The notes under the pieces: model-generated
What the model saw: the letters and a program-made list of their open reading frames with translations, nothing else
The model's database searches: none
Told to the model about the DNA's origin: nothing
Translations under genes and position numbers: made by a program
Shown: piece after piece, positions 38,646 through 48,026 of the stretch
Layout of the letters: every line of letters begins with the position of its first letter
Position numbering within the stretch: the stretch's first letter is position 1
Assembly: GCA_009839725.1 (NCBI GenBank)
Contig: VXPF01000136.1
Coordinates: forward strand, 1 to 48,368
Origin: Dehalococcoidia bacterium
Lineage (GTDB): Bacteria; Chloroflexota; Dehalococcoidia; Tepidiformales; Tepidiformaceae
Direction: 5' to 3'
DNA length: 48,368 nt

Positions 38646-39565
38646 CGGCCGCGGAGGCGGCGGGCGGCGCGCTGGATGATGCCTGGGCGGCGAATGCGCT
38701 CGCGGAGCTGCGTCAGCCCCTCGGGCGTCCCCACGAGGACGGGCCGGGACCAGTCGCGCAGGGTGGGGGTGCGGTCCTCGCGGACGCGGGCGGGCGGGAC
38801 GAATCGCTCGAAGGGCTTCCATGTGCTCCCCTCGCGGATGAGGGCCTCACGCCCCGCCGCTTCGACCAGGACGAGCCCGGCGGCGAGGTCCCAGGCGTGC
38901 ACGCCCCAGAACTGGGCGGTCGTGAAGATGCCGGCGGCGACGTAAGCGCACTCGATCGCGGCGGATCCGGTGACGCGGTTGTCCCAACTGGCGGCGCGTC
39001 CGGGGGCGCCACCGGGGACGGCGCTCAGGCTGCGCCTCACGCCCTCGTTCTCGACCGTTTCGACGGGCTCGCCGTCGAAGCCGAGGGGACCGCCGTGGTG
39101 GGCGTGGTAGACGCCCGGACCGAGGCCGTGGCTTGCGGAGCACCAGACGGCGCCGGCCACGGGAACGCCCTCGTGCAGCACTCCCACGGAGGCGGCAAAG
39201 AGCGGATAGCGGTTGACGAAGTTCGTGGTGCCGTCGACGGGGTCGATGGCCCAGAGGTATTCGGCATCGGGAAGGGGGGCGTCGTCCTGTTCCTCGCCGA
39301 GGATGGCGTGATCAGGGAAGCGGGCGGCGAGGCGCTCGCGGATCATCGCTTCGACCGCTCGGTCGACCTCGGAGACGGGATCCGTGGGCGCTCCTTCGTC
39401 GGGCTTGCCCTCCGTCTTGTAGTCGACGCTGACGGAGCGTCCGAGGGCGGAGGTGATCTCTGCGCCGGCGGCCTCGGCGAGCTCGCGGGCGGTTGCTTCC
39501 AGGTCGGCGAGGAGCGCGGTTCCGATCAGGCGACCCTGGCGTTGCGGTTCCGCCTCGCCGGTCAC
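38642..39565 (-). CDS. Inositol monophosphatase-family protein
   Basis: 307 aa from the GTG at 39565, 7 nt behind the tal-pgi stop. Seen: TDPVSEVDRAVE, metal ligands GEE (E91, E92), the family motif WAIDPVDGTTNFVNRYP (D108, D111) and the C-terminal WDLAAGLVLVEAAGG-like HAWDLAAGLVLVEAAG. Known: Mg-dependent phosphatases acting on inositol phosphates, histidinol phosphate or fructose-1,6-bisphosphate. Its place in an operon with transketolase and transaldolase suggests a sugar phosphate substrate (inference). The basic C-terminus (RRPGIIQRAARRLRGR) is unusual. Confidence 0.9.
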   Translation of the reverse strand: MTGEAEPQRQGRLIGTALLADLEATARELAEAAGAEITSALGRSVSVDYKTEGKPDEGAPTDPVSEVDRAVEAMIRERLAARFPDHAILGEEQDDAPLPDAEYLWAIDPVDGTTNFVNRYPLFAASVGVLHEGVPVAGAVWCSASHGLGPGVYHAHHGGPLGFDGEPVETVENEGVRRSLSAVPGGAPGRAASWDNRVTGSAAIECAYVAAGIFTTAQFWGVHAWDLAAGLVLVEAAGREALIREGSTWKPFERFVPPARVREDRTPTLRDWSRPVLVGTPEGLTQLRERIRRPGIIQRAARRLRGR

Positions 39566-39572
39566 GGGACCG

Positions 39573-42206
39573 TCACGATCCGACCTCGGAAGCAAGCTCC
39601 TCGAGGGTGACGCGAGCCACGCGCCGTCCGCGGGCGAGCAGCGCCTCGAGGTCGCCCTGGGCCTGGGCGGCCTTGAGCTGGCCGAAGGTGTAGGGCTTGC
39701 CGGGCACAGGAGCATCAGCGGGCTCGTCGCGCACGATCTGGACGAGGACGCCGGTCGGGGGCCCGCCCTTATGGAGCTGACCGGTGGAGTGGAGGTAGCG
39801 GGGCCCGAAGCCGACGGTCGTCGCCACGCCATGGCGGTCGCGGAGGCGGAGGCGGAGGTCCTGCAGCTTCGCGGCGTGCTCGGGCGTGCGGGGCAGGTAG
39901 GCCAGCAGGGCGAGGTAGTCGCCGGGGCTCAGCGTCGCGACGACGTCGGCAAGGGATGGCGTGGGGGGAGGAGGGGAAGGGTCGGCGAGGACACGGGCGG
40001 TGGCGTCCTTGGCCTCCTGCACGTTGGGCTGGTCGAAGGGGTGGACGCCGAGCACGTGGCCCGCGACGGCGGTGGCGATCTCCCAGCGGATGAACTCGGC
40101 GGGGAGCTGGGCGGGGTCGCAGTAGGGCAGCCGCACGACGGGGTGGCCGGCGGCCGCGAGTGCGTCGAGTCCGTCGTGGTCGCCGAGGGCGACGAAGATG
40201 CGGTCAGCCCCGTAAGCGTCGGGACCGGCAAGGGGCTCGCCCGCGACGGGGACGATGCCCCTGCCCTCCTTGCCGAGGGACTCGGCGACGATCTGCTCGA
40301 TCCAGGTGCCCAGTTCCCGCACCTCCTCCGGGAGGACGAGCGTGAGCTTGTCGCGGCCGGCGAGGGCGGCCTCGCCGAGCACGGCGCCGAGCAGGGCGCC
40401 GGGATTCTCGGAGGGGACGGTGCGGCGGCAAGCGTCGAGCATCTCCTGGGCGCGCATGGCGAGCTGGCCCACATCGGCGCCGATGAGGGCGGCGGGAGCC
40501 ATGCCGAACACGGAGAGGGCGGAGTAGCGCCCCCCGATCTCGGGGTCGCCGTGGAAGACGCGGCGGAAGCGGCGCTCGCGCGCCAGGGCGTCGAGAGGCG
40601 TCCCTTCGTCGGTGATGGCGGCGAACCGGGCGCCGTCGGGCGCCTTCTCCCAGAAGTACGCGAGCTGCGCGCTGGTTTCGATGGTCGTACCGCTCTTGCT
40701 GGCGGCGATGAAAAGCGTGCGGTCGAGTTCGAGGCTCGCTTCGAGCGCCAGCAACTCCTCCGGGTCGGTTGTGTCGGGAGTGTGGAGGTTGAGGGCGCCC
40801 GGGGCTGTCCCCAGGGCAGCGTGCAACACGGCTCCCGTCAGGCTCGACCCGCCCATGCCCATAAGCACGACGTCGGTGAAGCCGTCGGCGGCGACCTCGC
40901 GGGCGAACGCGGTCAGATCGGGCGCATCCTCGAGGCTTTGCTCGGGGGCCGTCAGGAACCCGAGGCGGTCGCTGATCTCGGCTGGGTCCGGCTTCCAGAC
41001 CGTGTGGTCGCGCATCCAGAGGCGGCGCACCACCTCGTCATGGCGGAGCGCCGCGAGGCGCTCCTCGACGGCGCCGGCGAGGTCGCCGAGCGCCCGGGAG
41101 GCGGCGGCCTGGCGACCGGGGGCCGTCGAGAGGCGACGGTCGAGCTTGGCCATGAGGGCCTTGTAGCTGTCCTCGAAGGAGGCCAGCCCGTCGACGAGCA
41201 GCCTGTCGGTCACGGCGGTCAGGTCGACGCCGGCCGCTTCCGCTTCGCCCAGCAGGCGGCCGGCCTCCTCAAGCGTTTCGGGACCGGCAGGTTCGACGAC
41301 GAGGTGGTCGAGTACGGCGTCGAGGGTGGCCTGGGGCAGCGTGTTCACGGTGTCGGGGAAGATGAGCGTCTCGACGTAGAGGGTGTCGGAGTAGGCGGGA
41401 TTCTTCGTGCCGGTCGAGGCCCAGAGGGGGCGCTGGGGACGGGCGCCCGCCTGCGCAAGTCTGTCCCAGCGCTCGCCGGAGAAGATGTCCTGGAAGCGGG
41501 CGTAGGCGTGGCGCGCATTGGCGACCGCGATCTGGCCGCGGAGCGGGGAATCCTCGGGGAGCAGGCCATCGACAGCGGTGTCGACACGCGAGACGAAGAA
41601 GGAAGCGACGCCGGCGATGGAATCGAGGCGCTCGCCGGCGTCGAGGCGGCGTTCGAGGCCGGCGATGTAGGCCTCGGCCACGCGCTCGTAGACGGCGACG
41701 CTGAAGAGGAGCGTGACGTTCACGTTAACCCCGGCGGCGATGAGCTCAGTGAGCGCTTCGACCCCGGCGGGGGTGCCAGGCACCTTGATCATGACGTTGG
41801 GCCGATCGACCAGGCGGAAGAGGCGCAGCGCCTCGGCGACGGTTGCCTCGCGGTCGTGCTCGATTCCGGGAGGCACCTCGAGGGAGACGTAGCCGTCGAC
41901 GGCGGCGGTCGACTCGTACACGGGGCGGAGGGCGTCGGCGGCGAGCTGGATGTCCTCGGAGGCGAGGGCGACGAAGGCGTCGTAGGGGTCGGCCTCGCCC
42001 ATGCGGATGATCGACTGCAGGGCCTCCTCGTAGTCGCCCGACTCAGAGATGGCCTTGTCGAAGATGGTGGGGTTCGAGGTCATGCCGGTGATCCAGCCAT
42101 CGGCGACCATGCGGTCGACCTCGCCGGAGCGGAGCAGGCCGCGGCGGATGTAGTCGAGCCAGACGCTCTGGCCGTGCTGGATAAGCTGCTCGGTGGCGAG
42201 GGGCAC
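39573..42206 (-). CDS. tal-pgi: Bifunctional transaldolase/glucose-6-phosphate isomerase
   Basis: 877 aa, GTG start with GGAGG 9 nt upstream inside the end of tkt. Residues 1-370 are transaldolase: IQHGQSVWLDYIRRGLLRSG, GMTSNPTIFDKAI and the Schiff-base lysine in PNVMIKVPGTPAGV. Residues about 400-870 are glucose-6-phosphate isomerase: GMGGSSLTGAVLHAAL, ASKSGTTIETSAQ, and PFDQPNVQEAKD. Known: this fusion occurs in several bacterial phyla. Together with tkt it covers part of the non-oxidative pentose phosphate route and its link to glycolysis. Confidence 0.95.
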   Translation of the reverse strand: MPLATEQLIQHGQSVWLDYIRRGLLRSGEVDRMVADGWITGMTSNPTIFDKAISESGDYEEALQSIIRMGEADPYDAFVALASEDIQLAADALRPVYESTAAVDGYVSLEVPPGIEHDREATVAEALRLFRLVDRPNVMIKVPGTPAGVEALTELIAAGVNVNVTLLFSVAVYERVAEAYIAGLERRLDAGERLDSIAGVASFFVSRVDTAVDGLLPEDSPLRGQIAVANARHAYARFQDIFSGERWDRLAQAGARPQRPLWASTGTKNPAYSDTLYVETLIFPDTVNTLPQATLDAVLDHLVVEPAGPETLEEAGRLLGEAEAAGVDLTAVTDRLLVDGLASFEDSYKALMAKLDRRLSTAPGRQAAASRALGDLAGAVEERLAALRHDEVVRRLWMRDHTVWKPDPAEISDRLGFLTAPEQSLEDAPDLTAFAREVAADGFTDVVLMGMGGSSLTGAVLHAALGTAPGALNLHTPDTTDPEELLALEASLELDRTLFIAASKSGTTIETSAQLAYFWEKAPDGARFAAITDEGTPLDALARERRFRRVFHGDPEIGGRYSALSVFGMAPAALIGADVGQLAMRAQEMLDACRRTVPSENPGALLGAVLGEAALAGRDKLTLVLPEEVRELGTWIEQIVAESLGKEGRGIVPVAGEPLAGPDAYGADRIFVALGDHDGLDALAAAGHPVVRLPYCDPAQLPAEFIRWEIATAVAGHVLGVHPFDQPNVQEAKDATARVLADPSPPPPTPSLADVVATLSPGDYLALLAYLPRTPEHAAKLQDLRLRLRDRHGVATTVGFGPRYLHSTGQLHKGGPPTGVLVQIVRDEPADAPVPGKPYTFGQLKAAQAQGDLEALLARGRRVARVTLEELASEVGS

Positions 42207-42211
42207 AGTGG

Positions 42212-44248
42212 CTAACCTCCCGCGGGCTCCGCTGCACGGGAGCGAGCGACCATGGCGGTCGCACGCTCGACAACAGCCTCGGCCGTGAAGCCGTAACGCT
42301 CCATCATCACCTTGCCGGGAGCGGAGGCGCCGAAGCGGTCGATGCCGAGCACTTCGCCGGCATCGCCAACGTAGCGCTCCCAGCCAATGCTGGTGCCGGC
42401 CTCAATCGCGAGTCGGGCCGTCACGCCCGGGGGAAGCACCTCGTCGCGGTACGACTGCGGCTGGTCAGCGAAGAGCTCCCAGCTGGGCATGCTCACGACT
42501 CGCGCGGCGATACCCTCCGCGGCCAGCATCGAGGCGGCCTCGCGGGCGAGGGAGACCTCCGAGCCGGTGGCGATGAGGACGATGTCGGGCGAGCCATCGG
42601 GGGCGTCGTCGAGGATGTAGGCGCCACGGGGAACGCCCTCGCGGACCCGATCCTGCTCGGCGATGACGGGGAGGCCCTGGCGGGTGAGGGCGAGGAGGGT
42701 GGGACCGCTGCGCCGCTCGAGGGCGACCTTCCAGGCGGCGGCGGTCTCGTTGGCGTCGGCTGGACGGAGGACGGTGAGGCCGGGGATGGCGCGGAGGGCG
42801 AGCAGCTGCTCGATGGGCTGGTGGGTGGGGCCGTCCTCGCCGACACCGATGCTGTCGTGGGTGAAAACGTAGATCGAGTGGCAGCCCATGATGGCGCCGA
42901 GGCGGATGGCGCCCCGCATCCAGTCAGAGAAGGCGAGGAAGGTGCCGCCGTAGGGGATGAGCCCGCCGTGCACGGCCATGCCGTTCACGATGCCGCCCAT
43001 GGCGTGCTCGCGGACGCCGAAGCGGAGGTTGCGCCCGTCCCAGGCGCCCTTCGCGAAGTCGTCGTAGCCGCTGAGGAGGGTGTTGTTCGAGGGGGCGAGG
43101 TCACCCGAACCTCCGGCGAGGTTGGGGATGATCGAGGCGAGGGCGTTCAGCACCTTGCCCGAGGCGGCGCGAGTGGCCATGGCGCCGTCGTCGGGGGAGA
43201 AGGCGGGGAGGTGGGCTTCCCAGCCCTCGGGGAGGTCGCCGGCCACGCCGCGCCGCCACTCGGCGGCCTCATCGGGGAAGGCGCGCGCGTAGGCCTCGAA
43301 ACGCTCCTGCCAGGCGGCCTGGCGGGCGGCACCCTGCTCGAGGGCGACGCGGAACTCGGCGAGCGCTTCCTCGGGCACATGGAAGGCAGGATCGAGGGGC
43401 CAGCCGTAGACCTCCTTGGTGAGGCGCACCTCATCCTCGCCCAGGGCGGCGCCGTGGGCGGCGGCGCTTCCCGCCTTGTTGGGGCTGCCGTGCGCGATCT
43501 CGGTGGCGACCACGAGGATCGAAGGACGGTCCTCGACGTCCTGGGCCGCGCAGAGGGCGGCGTCGACGGCCTCCAGGTCGTCACCGTCGACGTGCTGGAC
43601 GTGCCACCCGTAGGCGGCGAAGCGCTCGCCGACATCTTCCTGGAAGGCGAGGTCGGTGCTGCCCTCGATCGAGATCTCGTTGTCGTCGTAGAGGAAGGTC
43701 AGCTTGCCCAGGCCGAGGGTGCCGGCGAGGGAGGACGCCTCGGAGGCAATGCCCTCCATCAGATCGCCGTCGCTGACGAAGGCGTAGGTGCGGTGGTCGA
43801 CGATGTCGTGGCCGGGGCGGTTGAATCGCGCCGCCAGCATGCGCTCGGCGATGGCCATGCCGACGGCGTTGGCGACGCCGGAGCCGAGCGGGCCCGTCGT
43901 CGTCTCGACGCCGGGAGTGAGGCCGTACTCGGGGTGGCCGGGGGTCTTGCTGCCCCACTGGCGGAAGCTCTTGATCTCGTCGAGGGGCAGGTCGTAGCCG
44001 GTCAGGTAGAGGAGGCTGTAGAGGAGCATGGAGGCGTGGCCGGCGGAGAGGACGAAGCGGTCTCGATCGGGCCAGGCGGGGTCGGCGGGGTTGTGGCGGA
44101 GGTGGCGGGTCCAGAGGACGTAGGCCATCGGGGCCGCGCCCATGGGAGCGCCGGGGTGACCCGAGTTGGCGGCCTGGACGGCGTCCATGGAGAGGGTGCG
44201 GATCGTGTTGATCGCCTGGTGCCTGAGCGTACCGGCGGGTGCGGTCAT
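42212..44248 (-). CDS. tkt: Transketolase
   Basis: 678 aa from the ATG at 44248. Seen: N-terminal [28 protein letters not shown], the thiamine pyrophosphate/Mg motif [23 protein letters not shown], the pyrimidine-domain [19 protein letters not shown] with the catalytic Glu, [21 protein letters not shown], and a C-terminal domain ([11 protein letters not shown]). Known: TPP-dependent transfer of two-carbon units. First gene of the operon tkt, tal-pgi, phosphatase. The 207-nt gap up to the divergent fumarase gene has no gene and no clear promoter; a short inverted repeat (GTCTG/CAGAC, around 44332-44349) is the only structure seen. Confidence 0.96.
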   Translation of the reverse strand: MTAPAGTLRHQAINTIRTLSMDAVQAANSGHPGAPMGAAPMAYVLWTRHLRHNPADPAWPDRDRFVLSAGHASMLLYSLLYLTGYDLPLDEIKSFRQWGSKTPGHPEYGLTPGVETTTGPLGSGVANAVGMAIAERMLAARFNRPGHDIVDHRTYAFVSDGDLMEGIASEASSLAGTLGLGKLTFLYDDNEISIEGSTDLAFQEDVGERFAAYGWHVQHVDGDDLEAVDAALCAAQDVEDRPSILVVATEIAHGSPNKAGSAAAHGAALGEDEVRLTKEVYGWPLDPAFHVPEEALAEFRVALEQGAARQAAWQERFEAYARAFPDEAAEWRRGVAGDLPEGWEAHLPAFSPDDGAMATRAASGKVLNALASIIPNLAGGSGDLAPSNNTLLSGYDDFAKGAWDGRNLRFGVREHAMGGIVNGMAVHGGLIPYGGTFLAFSDWMRGAIRLGAIMGCHSIYVFTHDSIGVGEDGPTHQPIEQLLALRAIPGLTVLRPADANETAAAWKVALERRSGPTLLALTRQGLPVIAEQDRVREGVPRGAYILDDAPDGSPDIVLIATGSEVSLAREAASMLAAEGIAARVVSMPSWELFADQPQSYRDEVLPPGVTARLAIEAGTSIGWERYVGDAGEVLGIDRFGASAPGKVMMERYGFTAEAVVERATAMVARSRAAEPAGG

Positions 44249-44455
44249 CGGATGGGCGCTCCACGGCGTCGTTTGGTCTGGCGAGAGCCGTAAGGTCGTG
44301 GCGGAAGCAACGTCCGCGGGAAGGCTAGCACGTCTGTTTCTCTCCAGACAGAACGAAGCGTTCAGAAGCGTGCGGGTGCGTTGGCGAGGGGCTACGATCC
44401 GGGTACGGGGAGCGGCGCGCGGCGGTGTGGCGCCGGGACCCGCGGAAGGACCTCC

Positions 44456-45301
44456 ATGCGAGAGATCGAGGCGGCGGCGATCACCGAGACCGTCGCCAGG
44501 CTCGCCATCGAATCGACCCACTTCCTCCCCGAGGACGTGGAAGGCGCCATCCGCGAGGCGCGGGAGACGGAACGCTCGCCCCTCGGGGTCCAGATCATCG
44601 ACGAGATCCTGGAGAACGCCGAGATCGCGCGGGAGCGGATGCTGCCGCTCTGCCAGGACACGGGCACGGCGGTCGTCCACGTCGAGCTGGGGCAGGACGT
44701 TCACGTGACCGGGGGCTACCTGATCGACGCAATCAACGAGGGCATCGAGCAGGGGTACGGCGAGGGCTACCTGCGCAAGTCGATCGTGGACCACCCCTTC
44801 GGCGAGCGGACGAACACCGGAACGAACGCCCCCGGCGTGATCCACACCGAGGTCGTGCCGGGCGAGGATTTGCACATCGGCTTCATGCCCAAGGGGGGCG
44901 GCTGCGAGAACATGTCGCGCTACCAGAACTTCCTCCCCGGGGCGGGGCGCGAGGCCGTCACCGACTTCGTCTGCGAGACCGTGGACCTTTCCGGGGGGAA
45001 CCCGTGTCCGCCCCTGATCATCGGCGTGGGCGTCGGCGGGACGGCGGAGAAGGCGATGACCATCGCGAAACACTCGCTCTTCCGGAAGGTCGGCGAGCGC
45101 AACCCCGACCCGGACGTGGCGGCCCTCGAAGGCGAGCTGCTCGAGGCGGTCAACGCGCTCGGTGTGGGGCCCCAGGCGGTGGGCGGTTCGACGACCGCGC
45201 TCGATGTGTTCGTCGAGACGTACCCGACGCACATCGCGGCGCTGCCGGTGGCCGTCAACATCCAGTGCCACAGCGCACGCACCAAGCACGCGGTGCTGTA
45301 G
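44456..45301 (+). CDS. fumA: Class I fumarate hydratase, alpha subunit
   Basis: 281 aa, ATG with GGAAGG upstream. Seen: the three cluster-binding cysteine regions [25 protein letters not shown] and [21 protein letters not shown], and the end [12 protein letters not shown] typical of the TtdA-like chain. Known: the [4Fe-4S] part of a two-subunit fumarase (or tartrate dehydratase) that hydrates fumarate to malate. Fumarase is favoured over tartrate dehydratase by its general occurrence, but motifs alone do not separate them. Confidence 0.9.
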   Translation: MREIEAAAITETVARLAIESTHFLPEDVEGAIREARETERSPLGVQIIDEILENAEIARERMLPLCQDTGTAVVHVELGQDVHVTGGYLIDAINEGIEQGYGEGYLRKSIVDHPFGERTNTGTNAPGVIHTEVVPGEDLHIGFMPKGGGCENMSRYQNFLPGAGREAVTDFVCETVDLSGGNPCPPLIIGVGVGGTAEKAMTIAKHSLFRKVGERNPDPDVAALEGELLEAVNALGVGPQAVGGSTTALDVFVETYPTHIAALPVAVNIQCHSARTKHAVL

Positions 45302-45311
45302 GGGGCGGAGG

Positions 45312-45902
45312 ATGGCCGAGAGCAAGCCAATCACGCTGCCCCTGACAGACGAAGTCATCGACGGGCTCCGCATCGGCGACCACGTGGAGTTCAGCGGGGT
45401 TCTGTACACAGCGCGGGACGCCGCCCACAGGCGGCTCGTGGCGATGGCGGACGCGGGCGAGGCCCTTCCCCTCGACCTGCGCGGCCAGGTCATCTACTAC
45501 GTCGGTCCGACGCCGCCGCGCGAGGGGCAGGTCATCGGCTCGGCGGGCCCCACGACGGCGATGCGGCTCGATCCCTACACGCCGCGCATGCTGGAGCTTG
45601 GGATAAAGGGCATCATCGGGAAGGGCGGGCGGGGCCAGGTTGTGCGCGAGGCGATCCAGGCCAGCCACGCCGTCTACTGCATCGCGGTGGGGGGAACGGG
45701 CGCGCTCCTGAACCGCCACATCACGAGCGCCGAGGTTGTCGCGTTCGAGGAGCTAGGCACCGAGGCCATCCGGCGGCTGGAGGTCGACCGCTTCCCGGCG
45801 ATCGTCGTGAACGACGCCTTCGGCGGCGACCTGCTGGAGGCGGGGAAGCAGCAGTACCGCACGAGCTCGCGACCGGTTCCCATCGGGGGTGGAGGCGCTT
45901 GA
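45312..45902 (+). CDS. Class I fumarate hydratase, beta subunit
   Basis: 196 aa, ATG 10 nt after the alpha stop with GGCGGAGG in the gap. Seen: [50 protein letters not shown] and [10 protein letters not shown], all typical of the swivelling C-terminal domain of class I fumarases and TtdB. Then [18 protein letters not shown] and WVNDAFGGD-like [12 protein letters not shown]. Known: completes the active site with the alpha subunit. Overlaps hemA through TTGA. Confidence 0.92.
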   Translation: MAESKPITLPLTDEVIDGLRIGDHVEFSGVLYTARDAAHRRLVAMADAGEALPLDLRGQVIYYVGPTPPREGQVIGSAGPTTAMRLDPYTPRMLELGIKGIIGKGGRGQVVREAIQASHAVYCIAVGGTGALLNRHITSAEVVAFEELGTEAIRRLEVDRFPAIVVNDAFGGDLLEAGKQQYRTSSRPVPIGGGGA

Positions 45903-46990
45903 CGACGCAGGGGATGGAAGCCGCACAAGTAACCGCGTTGACGGCCTGCTGCTGGGAAGCGGCGACGCTCGACCGGGAGCAGGTGGCGGCAGTCGAGCAG
46001 CTCGCGAGCGAGACCCATCCGGGCGCGGCCATCATCCGAACGTGCCAGCGGATCGAGGCGTACGCGCTCGCCGCGTGCGACTGCCCAGCCCCTGCCCGGC
46101 GGGAGGGGCTGGGAGCGCTGCGCCATTTGAGCGAGGTGGCGGCGGGGCTGCACTCGGCCGTGCTGGGCGAGGCGCAGATCCTCGGGCAGAGCCGCCGCGC
46201 CTTCGACGACACGGACGGGGAGCTGCTCGGGGTCGGGCGGACCGCCGTCGCGGCAGCGCGGGCGCTGCGCGCGGAAACGGAGTTCGACAGCCACGCGGGA
46301 CACCTGCTCGACCGCGGGCTCGCGATCACGGGCGTCGAGCCGGGCGGGCGGCTGCTCGTGCTGGGCACGGGCGCGATGGCGCGGCTGGTAGCCGAGCGCG
46401 GCCAGGCAATCGGGTTCGACGAAGTGCTGGTCGCGGGTCGACGCCCGCCCCGGCAGCCGATCGCCGGAACCTACCTCAGTCTCGGCGGCGTCCGCCGGGC
46501 GGGACCGGTCACGGTCGTGGCGGGCTGTCTCGGGTCGACGGCGAACGTGGTCCCGCTTGAGGCGCTACCGCCGGCGGAGCTCGTGCTGGACCTGGGCACG
46601 CCGCGGAACTTCGCGGGGGCGGCGGAAGCGCGAGTGGTGACGATCGCGGACCTGCTCTCAGACGAGGCGGGACGACCGCACTCGGTCGCGCGCCGGGGGG
46701 CGCTGCGCGGGCGGCTGCACGCGCTCCTCGACCGCGAGCTGGCGTCACGGCGGGAGACGGCGTCGACGCCGGTGGGGGCGCTGCGGGCGTCGGTCGAGCG
46801 GGCGCGCCGGCGGGAGCTGGCGCGCATCGCCGAGCGCCACCCGGAGATCCCGCCGGAAACGCTCGACGCGCTCACGCGGTCTCTGGTGAACCGCATCCTG
46901 CACGAGCCGACGGAGCGTCTGCGGGCGCTGGGGGAGGGGTCGGAGCTGGCGCGGGAGCTGGCGGCGCTGTTCGGGGAGGATAGGGAGTAG
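45899..46990 (+). CDS. hemA: Divergent glutamyl-tRNA reductase HemA
   Basis: 363 aa from the TTG in the TTGA overlap, GGAGG 3 nt upstream; the ATG at 45914 is an alternative. Seen: the catalytic Cys region IIRTCQRIEAYA (C49; the usual form is STCNRxE), SAVLGEAQILGQSRRAF, the NADPH loop LLVLGTGAMARLVAERG and the C-terminal VNRILHEPTERLRALG. It is shorter than the usual 410-450 aa and carries Gln for Asn next to the catalytic Cys. Known: first step of tetrapyrrole synthesis from Glu-tRNA. No other hem gene is in the window, and the link with fumarase is odd. Confidence 0.85.
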   Translation: MTTQGMEAAQVTALTACCWEAATLDREQVAAVEQLASETHPGAAIIRTCQRIEAYALAACDCPAPARREGLGALRHLSEVAAGLHSAVLGEAQILGQSRRAFDDTDGELLGVGRTAVAAARALRAETEFDSHAGHLLDRGLAITGVEPGGRLLVLGTGAMARLVAERGQAIGFDEVLVAGRRPPRQPIAGTYLSLGGVRRAGPVTVVAGCLGSTANVVPLEALPPAELVLDLGTPRNFAGAAEARVVTIADLLSDEAGRPHSVARRGALRGRLHALLDRELASRRETASTPVGALRASVERARRRELARIAERHPEIPPETLDALTRSLVNRILHEPTERLRALGEGSELARELAALFGEDRE

Positions 46991-47019
46991 GGCCATCGCT
47001 AGCACAAGAGCGCTTGGCG

Positions 47020-47967
47020 TTAGCGCTCCAACTTCGAAGCAGGCTGCGCAAACTCTTCGTCAACGCTCTCACCAAATTCTTGGAGCTCTTTCACGCGGGA
47101 CTTCAGGAACTCGGCCTTTTGGTCCCACTGGACACGCCCCAACCCGCCGCCTCCGCGTAGCTCCCCTAAGGTCACTTCAATGTCCTCATACAATCTCTCG
47201 GTTAACTCATCATATTCAGAACCACGTTTGTACCCCCTTGCCTCAGCCCCTTCCTGGAATCTCACAACTGATTCAGCTATCTCGTCCAGGGATGGGAACA
47301 GGAGAAAGTCGTCTCTGATGGCGACCTGCTGCAGGGGATAGGAGAGGCTAGAAACGGTCTCAAGCAGGCTCTCTCCCGCAAAGCTATCACGATGTTCCTG
47401 CTCCTCCGCCTGGAGCCTGTCAGCGATGCCATTGAGGACTTCAGTTAGCCACTCCCCTTGATTCGAGACGAGGCTCGGAATGTCAAAAGCTTCCTTCCCT
47501 ATCCCTTCGACCTTAAATGTCACGCTGTCTAACGTCGTATCCGGCCAGAATATGACCGAGGAGAGTCCCTCATTGTAGTGAACAACCCTGTTCCGCACGG
47601 TCTTGACAATTCCGGGACAGTCTTCTCTGTCCCAGAGCGAGTACCTATCGTGCGCGAAAACATGTCGGTATAGATATCCGGTGACATCCCCTTGCCTCAC
47701 AAGCGAAACCATGAGGCCCTTAATCATGAGATTCGTTAGACCATAGGTCGCCCAGTCGCCGTAACTCTCGGAGCCCCTCTCATCGCGCAGCGCCGCGAAG
47801 GCTGCAATTGCACCTTCATCTTCGTGCCATGTGTCCCAAACATCCCAGACGTGATGCCACTTTGGGCGATCTTCGTAGAGGGCCAGGCGATACCTGTGGT
47901 TGTTGAGATAAGCACTGACGCGGTCAAACGCGCGGCGCTTGGGTGTACGGTCGTCAGGAACCCTCAC
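47020..47967 (-). CDS. Unrecognised protein with HEPN-like RNxxxH motif, on a lower-GC island
   Basis: 315 aa from the GTG at 47967. I do not recognise the family. Seen: largely helical and soluble, with no transmembrane segment. The N-terminal half is rich in Trp/Tyr (WHHVWDVWDTWHEDEG). R125-N126-R127-V128-V129-H130-Y131 fits the catalytic RNxxxH signature of HEPN nucleases (an Arg, a polar residue, and a His 5 positions on). The C-terminal half is acidic and heptad-like. Base use is unlike its surroundings: two 60-nt samples give about 47-52% G+C, against roughly 70-80% nearby, a sign of transfer. It stands alone between hemA and another minus-strand gene. A defence or toxin role is only an inference. 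Confidence 0.7.
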   Translation of the reverse strand: MRVPDDRTPKRRAFDRVSAYLNNHRYRLALYEDRPKWHHVWDVWDTWHEDEGAIAAFAALRDERGSESYGDWATYGLTNLMIKGLMVSLVRQGDVTGYLYRHVFAHDRYSLWDREDCPGIVKTVRNRVVHYNEGLSSVIFWPDTTLDSVTFKVEGIGKEAFDIPSLVSNQGEWLTEVLNGIADRLQAEEQEHRDSFAGESLLETVSSLSYPLQQVAIRDDFLLFPSLDEIAESVVRFQEGAEARGYKRGSEYDELTERLYEDIEVTLGELRGGGGLGRVQWDQKAEFLKSRVKELQEFGESVDEEFAQPASKLER

Positions 47968-48026
47968 CTTACGACCCTGCCGCAGTTGCGCGTTGTGAGC
48001 ACCAAGGCACGTAGTACGGCGAACCC

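Noticed and set aside
39453-42215. 920-codon open frame on the plus strand opposite tal-pgi
   Set aside because: Exactly antisense to the two recognisable enzyme domains and with no family features of its own.
42821-44293. 490-codon plus-strand frame opposite tkt
   Set aside because: Antisense to the transketolase domains, with no Shine-Dalgarno sequence or motifs.
47008-47028. Hairpin GAGCGC/GCGCTC between hemA and the lower-GC gene as a terminator
   Set aside because: Only a 6-bp stem and no T-run on either strand.
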